Origin: Gymnopus androsaceus JB14
Lineage: Eukaryota; Basidiomycota; Agaricomycetes; Agaricales; Omphalotaceae
Assembly (NCBI GenBank): GCA_009733575.1
Contig: ML769987.1
Span: 1 to 27,559 of the forward strand
Length of the DNA: 27,559 nt
Direction of reading: 5' to 3'
Shown here: positions 9,336 through 19,135 of the stretch, one piece after another
Position numbering within the stretch: the first letter of the stretch is position 1
Layout: every line of letters begins with the position of its first letter
The notes under the pieces: generated by a model
Databases searched by the model: none
What the model was told of the DNA's origin: nothing
What the model saw: the letters and a program-made list of their open reading frames with translations, nothing else
Translations under genes and position numbers: made by a program

Positions 9336-9938
9336 TCACGCCAACTTTTCGAGTTCTTGTGTATGACTCTGCACTTTTGCTTTTTGTCCATCCAACTGCA
9401 ATGATATGGTATTGCCCATGTATATCTTTCATTAAGCTTCCACTAACCTGACTCTCAACTTGCGCCCCAGGTGGTCTTCCAGAACGGCTCTGCATCTGGG
9501 TACCATACAGCTTCAGAATTTTTCTGCATGCCTCCAAACTCCCAAAATACTGGCCAGGGACACTGCTGGGCCAATGATGATCAATCTCGATTGCAAATTG
9601 GACTGGTGAGCACTCGTACCTGAGGTTCACGCTCCCATTTGTGTAGCTCACACTTACAGCTATAGTAAGTCAATGAGTTGCGTTGGACAACAATCGTGGT
9701 CGCAGGCCGCTACGGTGTCAGGGCTAGCAAAAATGCGTCCAGGGTTAGCTGGGTAAGTGGTTGGGGTTAGCCCGGAGGGTCTGAGGACACCCTTGAATGT
9801 GCAAAATGAGACAGTGCACGCCGACAACTCACCGGCTTGGGGACCCCTAATCGCAGCGCAGGAGGGGCAGTGGAGAAGACCGAATCTTACCGAATGAGGG
9901 ACGTGAGAGAGATTATACTTGGCTGTAAGCTTCGACAT
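9336..9938 (-). CDS. Small spliced gene sharing the NLR first codons and promoter; function unknown
   Basis: Exon 1 starts at ATG 9936-9938 (MSKLTAKYNLSHVPHS, donor GTAAGA). A later exon at 9448-9659 encodes VSVSYTNGSVNLRYECSPVQ and ends GTQMQSRSGRPPGAQVESQ. A clean 52-bp GTTAGT..GCAG intron (9396-9447) follows. The last exon at 9336-9395 encodes LDGQKAKVQSHTQELEKLA, a short coiled-coil-like tail, then TGA. Splicing of the region 9660-9890 is unresolved; a small exon near 9830 is possible. The first codons (MSKLxAKY) and the whole upstream region match the NLR start at 20828. The rest of the protein does not resemble the NLR and I do not recognise it. It ends tail to tail, 75 bp from the CVNH-like gene. 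Confidence 0.5.
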
Positions 9939-10250
9939 TGCCCGCGATTGGTACTAGCGATGGACATGTAGATAGATGGTGGAAGTTCTGGTTCAAGAGC
10001 GTAAGACGCCCAGGCATGAGGCAATGTGCGTCTTTAGGGCGTCGATTCAATTGACTGTCTTTCTCAATGACTTGCACAACCGCCCACTGATACACGGTGA
10101 TCCTAAGACTCAAAGACTCGTTGTTCAGTCAAGACCTTCTTGGACACGCAACATAATGGAGGAAGGATTACAATAGGATCTGAGGGAACGGTGAAAGAAG
10201 AGCGAGCGATACCAATTCTTCATGTACAGCTCATATGGAGCGATCATCAA
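9939..10250. promoter_or_regulatory. Copy of the NLR upstream region
   Basis: This stretch aligns by eye with 20829-21180. Shared blocks include CTTCGACATTGC at the start codon, TACTGATACNCG-type sequence before CCTAAGACTCAAAGACTC (about 10100; 21030 in the other copy), and GGACA..GAGG..GAGGGAA (10141 onward; 21061). It is the presumed promoter of the minus gene at 9938. In the other copy the same region also faces a divergent plus-strand gene. Confidence 0.65.
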
Positions 10251-10302
10251 TCTCTCGAGACCCACCGCCTCACAACCAGAAAAAGTTTCGCAAATCAGCT
10301 AT

Positions 10303-10756
10303 TCTCATGGCTCGCATTCTACTCAACTACATAATCAGCAATGTTCTTTCTGCAGACAAAAAGACTGCGCTTGGAAAAGCTATTGGCTTGATGATAATTC
10401 CCTCTTCCTTCCCTCAGTTATACGTACCAAAGGTTTTTTCTCGTCCTGCAGATCTCAGCTCTGGTGAATATGAAATGCTGCTGACTGTGTTTCTAATGTG
10501 GACTATGGCGGATATCTCTATCACGGCCTCAATATTGGAAGACCTCAAAGGAGCATGGCTGCACTTGTGTCTGGTTCAAAAAAGTTGTGGAATGCTTGAT
10601 AGAAGTATGCTGCATTTACTCTCAAGTGTGACTCTGCTGATTCCGATTTTTTTTCAGGAATTTGAAATTGTAATTTTAGTACATACAGCTTTGACCTGTC
10701 TCGATTCAAACAAACAATACATTGGCGCTTTGACTATCTGGGAAGTTCTTTTGTGA
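10303..10756 (+). pseudogene. Possible coding remnant, unrecognised
   Basis: A continuous frame gives MARILLNYIISNVLSADKKT onward. Another frame in the same stretch (10490-10605) gives VDYGGYLYHGLNIGRPQRSM, which looks more protein-like. An intron-like GTATGC..TTTTTTTTCAG of about 52 bp lies near 10607-10659. The frames cannot be joined into one consistent model, so this is either a decayed gene or chance. It lies where the array layout predicts the start of a RING-RRM copy, but I see no match to exon 1 of copy B. Confidence 0.2.
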
Positions 10757-11097
10757 GATTTCCTTGGACCGCCCAAAGTCGCCTTGGACTTTGGGCTTCG
10801 ACTGACTTTGATGTATATTGTTCGACCATCTTGGCCACTGGGCTACATACCAATATGCTATAAAGCGCCTTTCAGATGTTCTATTTGTTACCGTTTCCTC
10901 TTCCCAGATCTAACCATCCTTTGTGTTGCATGTTTAGCTGTTTTTTACGCACGCGCCGTACCAGCTCTCAACTGTTTAAACTCAGACCAACTTCATCCTT
11001 TTCCTTCTCCGCACTAGTGTCGAAAGTGAGAACCTTTGCCTCTTGCTGCAGACTACCCATACATCGATCAAGATTGTCACAATCGAATTCCATCGAA

Positions 11098-11882
11098 ATG
11101 ACCACGTACAAGGTAACTCTTGCTTAGGGGAGCCAGAACACTGTCACCTTTCTGTCATTGGGGCTTTATGGACTCGAAGACGGGGACAACTGGTCTTATG
11201 AGAACATTGATAGGAGAACTTCTCTCACTAATCGTGTCTCCAGCCGGGAGGCCCAGACCAGTGCGAGTCTTACGACTCCGGCTCCGGTTCCGACTCAAGA
11301 AACAGCACTCTCCTTGCAAAGACCTGAGGTTAGCATTTCCATCTAGTATTCTCTCAATCTATTGTATTGACGCGCCACTCAGGTCCCCAAACTTCATACT
11401 GATCCTCCTGCCTCTCAACTCCCTCCCATACAAGCAGATTAGTCAAAAAGATCCTCGCTCAACCTCCTTCCTTCAGTGGCCCACCAGGCCCTCCCATTCC
11501 GATGAAATTTGTGACACTAGCTTCCATCGCCGGTTCTACAGTCAATATCGACGTGGAAACCACATCGTCAGATAACTCATCGTTATCCAATTCGAGGTGA
11601 AGCACAGGGGGTACAAGCAGGTAGTACTAGTAATACTAGTCCTATGAGCGTTCCTGAAGACAGGAAATCCTCTGAGCTCAATGAGCCTGTGCTTAGGCCC
11701 TTGATGGCGCCTCCTTGGCATCGAAAGATGAGGCGTGCGAATGTCTACGCTACGACTGTAGACTCGGACTCGGAGTGAGTTGTCTGAATAGATTGTTTGG
11801 GATCTGGCGATTTATTGACCTTTTTCTTAGGTATCGTCTTCCACCTACCGCGTCAGATGGGCCCATGCGTTTTCCATTCTGA
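11098..11882 (+). pseudogene. Ser/Thr/Pro-rich protein gene, probably frameshifted
   Basis: Protein-like stretches lie in successive frames. The first is LYGLEDGDNWSYENIDRRTS to QRPE (11159-11334), followed by a 54-bp intron-like gap ending CACTCAG (11392). Next come QPPSFSGPPGPPIPMKF and IDVETTSSDNSSLSNS (about 11460-11593). Then TSNTSPMSVPEDRKSSELNE to TTVDSDSE (about 11620-11774). A 56-bp intron (GTGAGT at 11775, TTCTTAG to 11830) and a final exon YRLPPTASDGPMRFPF with stop 11880-11882 complete it. The last intron is convincing. Joining the middle needs at least one single-base shift near 11600 and another near 11440. The start at ATG 11098 is only a guess. The low-complexity composition gives no function. 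Confidence 0.45.
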
Positions 11883-12182
11883 TCCTTTTACTGTATGCTC
11901 AAAGTTGGCGTTGTATTTCTATTCCTACCGACCTTGTGTATCGTCTTGATCTTTTTCTCTCAACATAGTCACTCACGAATATAGAATGATGATTACCATA
12001 ACCTGGCATTCAGGATTGAGAGATGGGTCTCAACTCAGTATAGAGTAGGATAGGTATGTACATGCATCTAAAAAACTACGACAATTAAGAGAATAAATTA
12101 CAGGATTAAGTACCGACCGTATCATACATTTTTGAGGATGCCATTCTACTACTAGATCTAAATAAATCTGAGCGGTGCTCAT
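11883..12182. other. Intergenic, convergent 3' flanks
   Basis: AT-rich spacer between the plus-strand gene ending at 11882 and the minus-strand carrier ending at 12183. It serves as 3' UTR for both; nothing else is seen. Confidence 0.5.
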
Positions 12183-13632
12183 CTAACCAAAGCCTACAGC
12201 AGGTTGGTTAAACCAAGCTGTCAAACCATCATAGACCAAAAAGACGATCCCACTACTTGGTATTGCCCTCGCGATAGACATACCGCATCTGCTGTAAAGA
12301 CCCTTTGCACCATGCGTCCGGTAGATTTTGAGGAACGTCTGTAGGAAAGACACTGATTTGATACTGGCATTGGTTACAGTGGTAATATGTCTGTTATTGG
12401 GTGCGATGGTGGGTTTGCGTGCTGCAGTAGATGAAGAGGAGGAGGAAGAGGGGGCTAAAGAGGGCCCTGATGAAGTGGAAGTCGACCATTCCCTCACCGC
12501 GCTCGATGCGCGTTTCTGGTATGCCCTCATCTCACGCAACTCTTCTTCTGTCTGCATGGCGCTTTTTACCGTGTCCGCGGGGTAAAGCACCGCCACGCAT
12601 ACGGCCCCGGATATTGCCCCTGCAAAGGCTGATTCCCAAGGTAATAACGCAGAAGGTCGACGTTCAGGCGACACGAGGTAGGCGGGACCGTGCTCGGCTT
12701 TTTCTCTCCGATCCCTCAACATCTTCGCAACCCATTCTTTTACAGAAAACCAAACGGCTGTGCCTCCGGTCTCGCGAAGGACAGTACCAGTGTGACCTAG
12801 CCACAAACCGCGTATGCCGTTCGTTACAATAACGTTATGGGCGATGGATAGTGGGCCAGGAAGGTGGAGATTTGTGCCAGAAGCGGGAGCAGAGAGTGGA
12901 GGATGAGGGGAGACGTATATCGATGCGGAGGAAAGATTTTTCAGTGGGGATTTAAGTGCTATGGGAACGTGAATGGGTGGAACGCGTGCAGGAGTGGGGA
13001 TATTCATCATTTGAACTTGTAATTTGCATTTGATCAATTCAATGGGTGTGCTATGTATGACAATGTTTAGTTAGGAAGAGGAAGAAGGGGACTGGACAGA
13101 CAGTATGAAACTAGTAGCTGCACCAGCCCCCGCCGCTGTGAAACACAGTTGTGGAATCGTCAATCCACCCGAGGAGTTGTAATAGCGGTGTATGACATTC
13201 TGCAGAGAAGAGTATGCAACAAAAAGTGCAGCAGTCTCTGCCATGGATCCTACAAGAGGTACCGGAGGGCCCTAGAGCACGAAATTAGCACTTGAACGTA
13301 CGAAAAAAAAAAGTATAGTATTACATGGTAAAGGCCTTTAAATCCTTCGTCCCGCCAGGTCTGCATTAAACAATCCAAAGGGCCTTTGAATTGAGGATGG
13401 CCATCTGAACCTGTCGGAGACAGTAGTTGGGATTGAAGACGGACTTTGGCCAAGTCAAATGGGTATTCAAAGACCTCTGAAACTAAAATCATGATATTAG
13501 GTGATAAAGTCATATAAAATAAGAGGTAATCCAACTCACACTTCCGAAAGCAATATCTTGTAACACTGCCTTCAGCGATATAACCGCATTTTGGCTGTGG
13601 ATGTCATTTTTCGATGCACCATCCGAGTGCAT
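12183..13632 (-). CDS. arg-13: Mitochondrial carrier, ornithine/amino-acid type (arg-13/ORT1-like)
   Basis: SLC25-family carrier of the inner mitochondrial membrane; the closest type is the fungal ornithine exchanger used in arginine synthesis. Four exons: 13540-13632 (ATG 13630-13632), 13325-13474, 13102-13271 and 12183-13050. All junctions stay in phase and give about 426 residues. All three carrier signatures are present: PFDLAKVRLQSQ, PIELIKCKLQVQ and PADTVKSAMQT. Each repeat has its second-half motif (GLYHGPPVPLVG, GLWLGHTGTVLRETGG, GLYSRCGMSIARAIPS). GHTGT..RETGG in repeat 2 points to the ORT1/arg-13 subgroup. Oddities are long Pro/Ser-rich loops in repeats 2 and 3, including a run of seven serines, which make it longer than the usual 300 or so residues. 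Introns are 51-65 bp. The only uncertain junction is the acceptor of exon 2 (AG before GTC at 13474, or two bases earlier). No lesions seen. Confidence 0.87.
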
Positions 13633-13944
13633 AGTCTAGGTAAACTTGGACCAAGTGCAAAGAATTCTGGAAGAGAAAGGTAGGAGGTCAATGCATTGGC
13701 TTGCGACAATGGAAAATTTGAAAGTAGATTGCGCTGACTTGGAGGCATTGTTTATGTTGACGCGGAAGGAATTTGCAGTCGTACGCTTGGTCGTACGTCT
13801 GAGATGCAGTTGAATTTAGCGCTCGCGAACAATCTTAGGCGCTTCAACGCAACGACAGTCTAGTCTTGCAGATTTGACTCAAAACAGGAGAACTAGTTAC
13901 TAAAGCTAGCATTCAAGTTTTGAATATAAACACTCAGTGATGAA
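13633..13944. promoter_or_regulatory. Upstream region of the carrier gene and 5' breakpoint of copy A
   Basis: Intergenic DNA upstream of the carrier start at 13632. Similarity between copies A and B stops near 13945, so this stretch replaces the 5' exons of the RING-RRM gene in copy A. CGTACG words near 13780-13800 are the only notable pattern. Confidence 0.4.
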
Positions 13945-16157
13945 GGATGGTACATTGTCAAGTCTGTTTTTTTTGAGGATGAAAATGAAGAGGATTCTTA
14001 CCATTACAGCAACTATTACCAACTGGACCACCATAGCAATGCTCGCGAGACTCGCTCTGATCTTGAAGAACCGTATGAGGTCGAATATCCAACTCTTCCC
14101 AACTAATCCCAATACCATCAGTACCAATATCAGCGGCAGCAGATCCTCCATTGTATACTACTCACCAACCGACCTGCTCTCATCCTCCAGGCCTCGTCAT
14201 CCTACTATCGCCCTAGCGTATCCCGCAATGCCTCAGGTTCTAGGTCTCCATGTACCATTGGGTACAGGTCTTGGCACATACCCAATGCACCTCCCTCCTG
14301 TGCACATCCTCATGCCAGCTTCAGAGGGCTCCTTCCTGCATCCTCCAACATACTGTCCAAGGTCTCTAATCCCATTCCTAATCCCCTCGAAACAACTATC
14401 CCCAAATATTGCTCCATCTGTGCACGTAAACCTCCTGGCTTGACGTGTCTCGCCGTCTTGGCTCCTTGCAGGCATACGTTGTGTCCTTCCTGTTTGAACG
14501 GTGCATTGAACATTGTGAGTGAGAAGGATATGGAGTGTGCAGGATGCTGAGGCGAGGTCGCAGATTTCAAGTCGGTATCCATCACTGCAGACGAAGGTGG
14601 ATCTAAGGAGCAGCAACGGTCAATGACTTCTACCGCAAACACTACATCTTCCGAACCTCAGGTCGGAGTCTTTGACAACATGCTTTCTATGCCAGACGGC
14701 AGTCATTTGTTTGCTTTTGGGAGCATGAATGAATCGGACTTTATCAGCGACGGTGGAATTCACCGCCTCCCAAGGCTAAGGGTCCTTCTAGTTTGGCGGT
14801 CAATAGGTCGCGATGCTGTTGCTTCGAGGATTGATAATGTTTGTTGGACATGTTCTTTTCTTTTCAAGCTTGCTTTGGATGCTTTGTTGATGCTACAACA
14901 ATCTTTAGGACATTACTCCGCCCAGGATCTCTGCCTGGCTGGGCCTACCTGTCATTCGCGTGCATCTTCCCTTGGATAGAAAGGGCAAACTATGTGTCAT
15001 GCTTTTGTCGAGGTGGAGAACGAAACAATGGTCGGCAAGGAGAGGTAGTAGAGCTGATCAGTCTTTGCAGGGGTAGTCTTGTTAATGGAAAGAGGGCTAG
15101 AGGCGTTATGGTAACGAGCTCACATGGAGAGCTCATGGATGCGGTACGCTCAGAATACCTGTTGATGACGTGCATTTAACTAAAATTGCTTTGTGTAGCT
15201 CGTTCCTTTGTGGCTTGGCTGTTTCAGTGGCTCCAGACCTTCTCTCGTGGGAATAGATAACAGCTGTATCATCATTGCTTTGCAGAGTGGAGTGATGACC
15301 GAGAGCGACATTGCCTCTCTTCTATATCTCATTTGTTTGCCTGATGTAAGCATCCCATGCCTTCACAACTTCATTTTAGCTGATAATCCTTGTGCGTCAT
15401 AGACCCATTTCTTTGCCTTTGCTGCCTTTTCGCTCCCCTATCAGTATTTTGGCCAAATCCCCTGCTGATATTGATTCCCAAGTCTTCTGGACTAGTTCCC
15501 TTTGCAATCTGCTGTTCAATGCTGTGTTCAGTAATGCCCTTTACTGCAATTTTACTTGACGCTGCTTGCTGACCATCCTCATGTTTAGCTGCTATTCAAG
15601 TCCTTGTTGCGTGCATTGAGCAAAGGAAGAGTGAAAGTGGCGATGGAACGTACCCACCTGATCCCGCTAATACGTTAACTCGGGTTGCGTTGGACTGTAA
15701 AGGTATGTTGGAGCTCCTTTTAAGTTTGGGGGCTGATTCTAATGTGTCTCGTATGCAGCGCAGCATAAAGCTACAATCACCAGCTACTTCAACAAGGAAC
15801 CTGCTTGTCTATCTTCCGCATCGGGAGCCAGCTCAGATCACTCCAGCGCGGCTAGTCATTCTGACAGTGTTGATCCCATTGCCGCAGACGTGGAAGACGA
15901 AGATGGCGAGAATGATGCTGATGGCGATGTCTCTGAGTGATGACTCCTGTGCCTCCTCCGATTCCGAGTTGCATACAGCAGTGCAACTGCTGCCAGCAGC
16001 ACCATGTCATCCGCGTCTCCATCTGACCATCCTGCTCCTGCTGCTTCAGCTCAAGATCATATGCTCAACGTCTTGCTTGAGAGTTTGGAGTCGAGGCACA
16101 GTTGGTTGAAGCTCTGGTCCAGCGCTTGTCACTTCAGAATCAAAATCCGCCTCGTTG
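13945..16157 (+). pseudogene. RING-RRM protein gene, copy A (5'-truncated, decayed)
   Basis: Paralogue of 21193-24051. Order of parts: acidic N-terminal piece (FFEDENEEDSYHYSNYYQLD, about 13965); RING finger (CSICARKPPGLTCL then CRHTLCPSC then CAGC, about 14410-14548); linker (QVGVFDNMLSMPDGSHLFAF); start of an RRM (SRIDNVCW). Further exons are at 14909-15143 (DITPPRISAWL, then VEVENETM), 15199-15345, 15403-15530, 15589-15702 and 15759-16157, with an acidic VEDEDGEND stretch and a C-terminal AQLVEALVQRLSLQNQ ending at TGA 16155-16157. Lesions: exons upstream of 13945 are missing; a TGA follows the last RING cysteine; the RRM intron donor is ACATGT instead of GTATGT (14848); an internal TGA replaces an Arg codon near 16078; several indels are present. 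RING proteins are usually ubiquitin ligases and RRMs bind RNA. The A copy is probably not functional. Confidence 0.75.
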
Positions 16158-16760
16158 AAACGGAACCAAGCTACAATATATGCTGGATAAAAGTTATTAT
16201 TACGGTTTTTCTTGCACATTCTTGCCTCCTCCGTGTTTGTGACCTCCTGCTTTTGCTCGCTCTCATTGATTGATTGATTGTATGAAACAAACATTTCATT
16301 TTTTTTCCGCCTTTGGATTTCTTACCGTCTCTTGCATTCTCCCGAGTCCTTTCCCTTCAGTCGATGCATACACATGTTTTTCCCTGCTATTTTACTTTCG
16401 GATAAATATAATAGTGAATACAATTACCCCTCCTTCCCTCTACTACCTATACTTCCTTCCTGACTTTTTTGCCTCTTTATCCATCATTGCAAACTTGTGT
16501 TTCGCCCTTTTTTTCTCTTCCTCTTTATGCCTTCACCATTCAACCCTGACTTACTCACCAGATTTTTGATTCCTTCATTGCTATTGCCATCTGCTATCAT
16601 CATGTCCACTGTCTTCGAAAATAAAAAATCACATTCTCCTCCATAATTGTAGTCATTATTGATACTCAATAGTCATGCATCAGTCTCAGAAGTACCATAC
16701 ATGCAATAAATTTGACCAGAAGAAACAACTTCTACAGTACATTATACATATACTACAAGC
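13945..16760 (+). repeat. Segmental duplication, copy A
   Basis: About 2.8 kb alignable by eye to 21797-24556, exons, introns and 3' flank included. The flank match runs through CATGCATCA, CAGAAGTACCATACA and TGTACTACAAG-type blocks at 16670-16760 and 24460-24550. The copies are about 7.85 kb apart and in the same orientation. Confidence 0.8.
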
Positions 16761-16855
16761 CTGTTATATGCCCAGCTTTCGACAGTAACATGCCCCACTT
16801 TTCAAACCTTCCCCATTAGCCAAGCACATTTACACTCTTGGGAAATGGTCTCCTT

Positions 16856-17620
16856 GATAACTCTTGGTGAATTTCTCCCAATCTCTGCTGACACCATGCA
16901 GCCCATTCCTTATCTCCAATGTTCTCAAACTCACTTTGGGCATTTGTGAACTTTTCAATGGCCTCAGAATATTCAGCTTGCTTGCAGTGAATATCTGCCA
17001 ATTTGCCAAGACACTCTGCAGCCCCTTGCCTGACCCCAATCTTCTCAAATTCAGTTTGTGCATTTTTGAGCTTTTCTATGGCCTGAGGATATTCATTTTG
17101 CTTGCGGTGAATATCTCCCAAACTCCGCAGACATTGTGCAGCCCCTAGCCTATCCCCAATCTTCTCAAACTCAGTGTGTGCATTTTTGAGCTTTTCTATG
17201 GCATGAGGATATTCATTTTGCATGCGGTGAATATTTCCTAAACTCTGCAGACACTGTGCAGCCCCTAGCCTATTCCCAATCTTCTCAAACTCAGTTTCTG
17301 CTTTTGTGAGGGTTTTCTATGGCTTGAGAATATTCACTTTTCATGTGATGAATATCTCCCAAACTCGCACAGACATTGTGCAGCCATCTAGCCTATCCCC
17401 AATCTTCTCAAACTCAGTTTGTGCATCTGTGAGCTTTTCTATGGCCTGAGGATATTCATTTTGCATGCGGTGGATATTTCCCAAATCATACTTTGCAGAC
17501 ACTGTGCAGCCCCTAGTCCTATTCCCCAATCTTCTCAAACTCAGTTTGTGCATTTGTGAGCTTTTCTATGGTCCATGAGAGTATATTGTGGCTTTGACAT
17601 GCTCATGATATATTTCCCCC
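16856..17620 (-). repeat. TPR-coding tandem repeat, 120-bp period, about six units
   Basis: Each unit contains the same block (plus-strand reading CCCAATCTTCTCAAACTCAG) every 120 bp, equal to one 40-residue NLR-type TPR. The units nearest the 3' end (16856-17223) are in frame. Units from 17290 upward carry insertions of one to four bases, such as GCAGCCATCTAGCC where other units have GCAGCCCCTAGCC. High similarity suggests recent expansion or gene conversion. Confidence 0.85.
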
Positions 17621-18544
17621 AGTTTCCTCTGCTAGGCATTTGTGCCAGTTGTCTTTCTATTTGCACTTTCTGATCATTGGGAACTATCTGCATATTTATT
17701 GTCTGTATTTTCAGAATCTCTGATATTGCTTCCCTATAAAATCCTCTGAAGCACATGATCTGCACCTTCTTAAATCGTATATTGATATGTTCGTGCTGCC
17801 CACCATCCCAGTTATGAGTCAATGCCTTGTCAAGCATTGCCAAAATCTGGGGGTAGAATTTGGTAAATTCTGCAAAGCAATACATGGCTTTCAAATGTGC
17901 TTCCTGAGGAGCTATATCAATTTGCCTAGTGAAAATTGTTTGAATGTTTGCAGTATGTCCCTCAAGCAAATCCTGGGCTTCCACTCTGCTTTGAGGTAAA
18001 TTGTGGAGCAGTCGGACATAGAAATTGCTGATTTGATCTAAATGATGTTGTGTAACTGGGTGTTTTATTTGCACATATTCTCGAATAGGAGATAACATTC
18101 TTAGTGATTTGGCCTCTTCAAAAATTAATCCTGAATCAATCATACTAATGACAGTCATTTCAAGGTCATTTCCATTGTCTACACAAATCTGAGACAGATT
18201 CAAGGACCAAAATGGGACCCCATTAGGTAAGTATGCCAGCAATGGAAGAATATTCATTGATGCAGCATTGCAAGATTCCAGCATTTTCAATGATAAATCA
18301 ATTGAGGTATTCATATTTGTGAGTCGACTGTCTTGATTCCCATTTCTCAGCATATCAGTCTTGTTGTTTTTCCAGTTCTTAATGAGAATATCCAATGGTA
18401 GTCGCCTTGAGATTTGAGCCATCAGGAGGACTGCAAGAGGCATGCAATCAAGTTCTTTTAATAGTGCATCCAGGTCTTCAGACACATTTGCATTTTTGTC
18501 AGGCCTTGGCTCATTTCTCATCCGCTATCCACCCGCTGATGTTT

Positions 18545-18605
18545 CCCACGCTTCCTGGCCATCCGCGGATACTTCCACGCTTCCTGACCGTCCGCGGATA
18601 CTTCC
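18545..18605. repeat. Two-copy direct repeat of about 30 bp in the insertion
   Basis: CACGCTTCCTG followed by CCATCCGCGGATACTTCC or a close variant occurs twice in succession (about 18548 and 18579). Confidence 0.6.
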
Positions 18606-18674
18606 CGCCCTCATTACCTACATTGCGGGCGCTTTCCATGCTTATTTACCATTGTTACCGAATCGATCCCGTTT

Positions 18675-18700
18675 TGCTCTGTCTCTGTCTCTGTCTCTCT
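18675..18700. repeat. CTCTGT microsatellite
   Basis: About four tandem CTCTGT units inside the insertion. Confidence 0.8.
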
Positions 18701-18897
18701 ATTTCTATCTGTTCTAACCAGCTGTGCCTTCCGAGCTCTGTTCAAAGGCCCACTGTCATCTGCATTAACTGCGAGGCTCTGTCCGTAGATACCAAATCTA
18801 CGTCCAGAGCTCACTGTCTTCTATCTCTGTTTACAACTTTACAACCAAAGCTCCCCGGGAGCTTCCCATTTGGGTTTTGCTACCTCTAGAACCTCTG

Positions 18898-19135
18898 GGA
18901 CCGTCCGCTTTCACTCAATTCCGCCCGCTCCCACGCTATTTCCACCCGCTCTCACGCTAATCCACCGCTCTCACACTATTCCATCCGCTTTCACCCTATT
19001 CCATCCACTCCCACGCTATTCCGTCCGCTTTTGCACTATTCCATCCGCTCCACGCTATTTCCGCCGCTTTCACCCTATTCACCGCTCTCACGCTATTTCC
19101 GTCCGCATTTGCTGTATTCCATCCGCATTATTCAT
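18898..19135. repeat. Minisatellite of about 20-22 bp in the insertion
   Basis: Roughly a dozen diverged copies of ATTCCATCCGCTTTCACCCT, alternating TCTCACGCT and TTTCACCCT variants. Frames through it are Ser/Pro/His-rich by repetition only. Confidence 0.75.

Noticed and set aside
12328..12832. Plus-strand frames of 85 and 133 codons
   Set aside because: They are antisense to the well-supported mitochondrial carrier exon and have no motifs.
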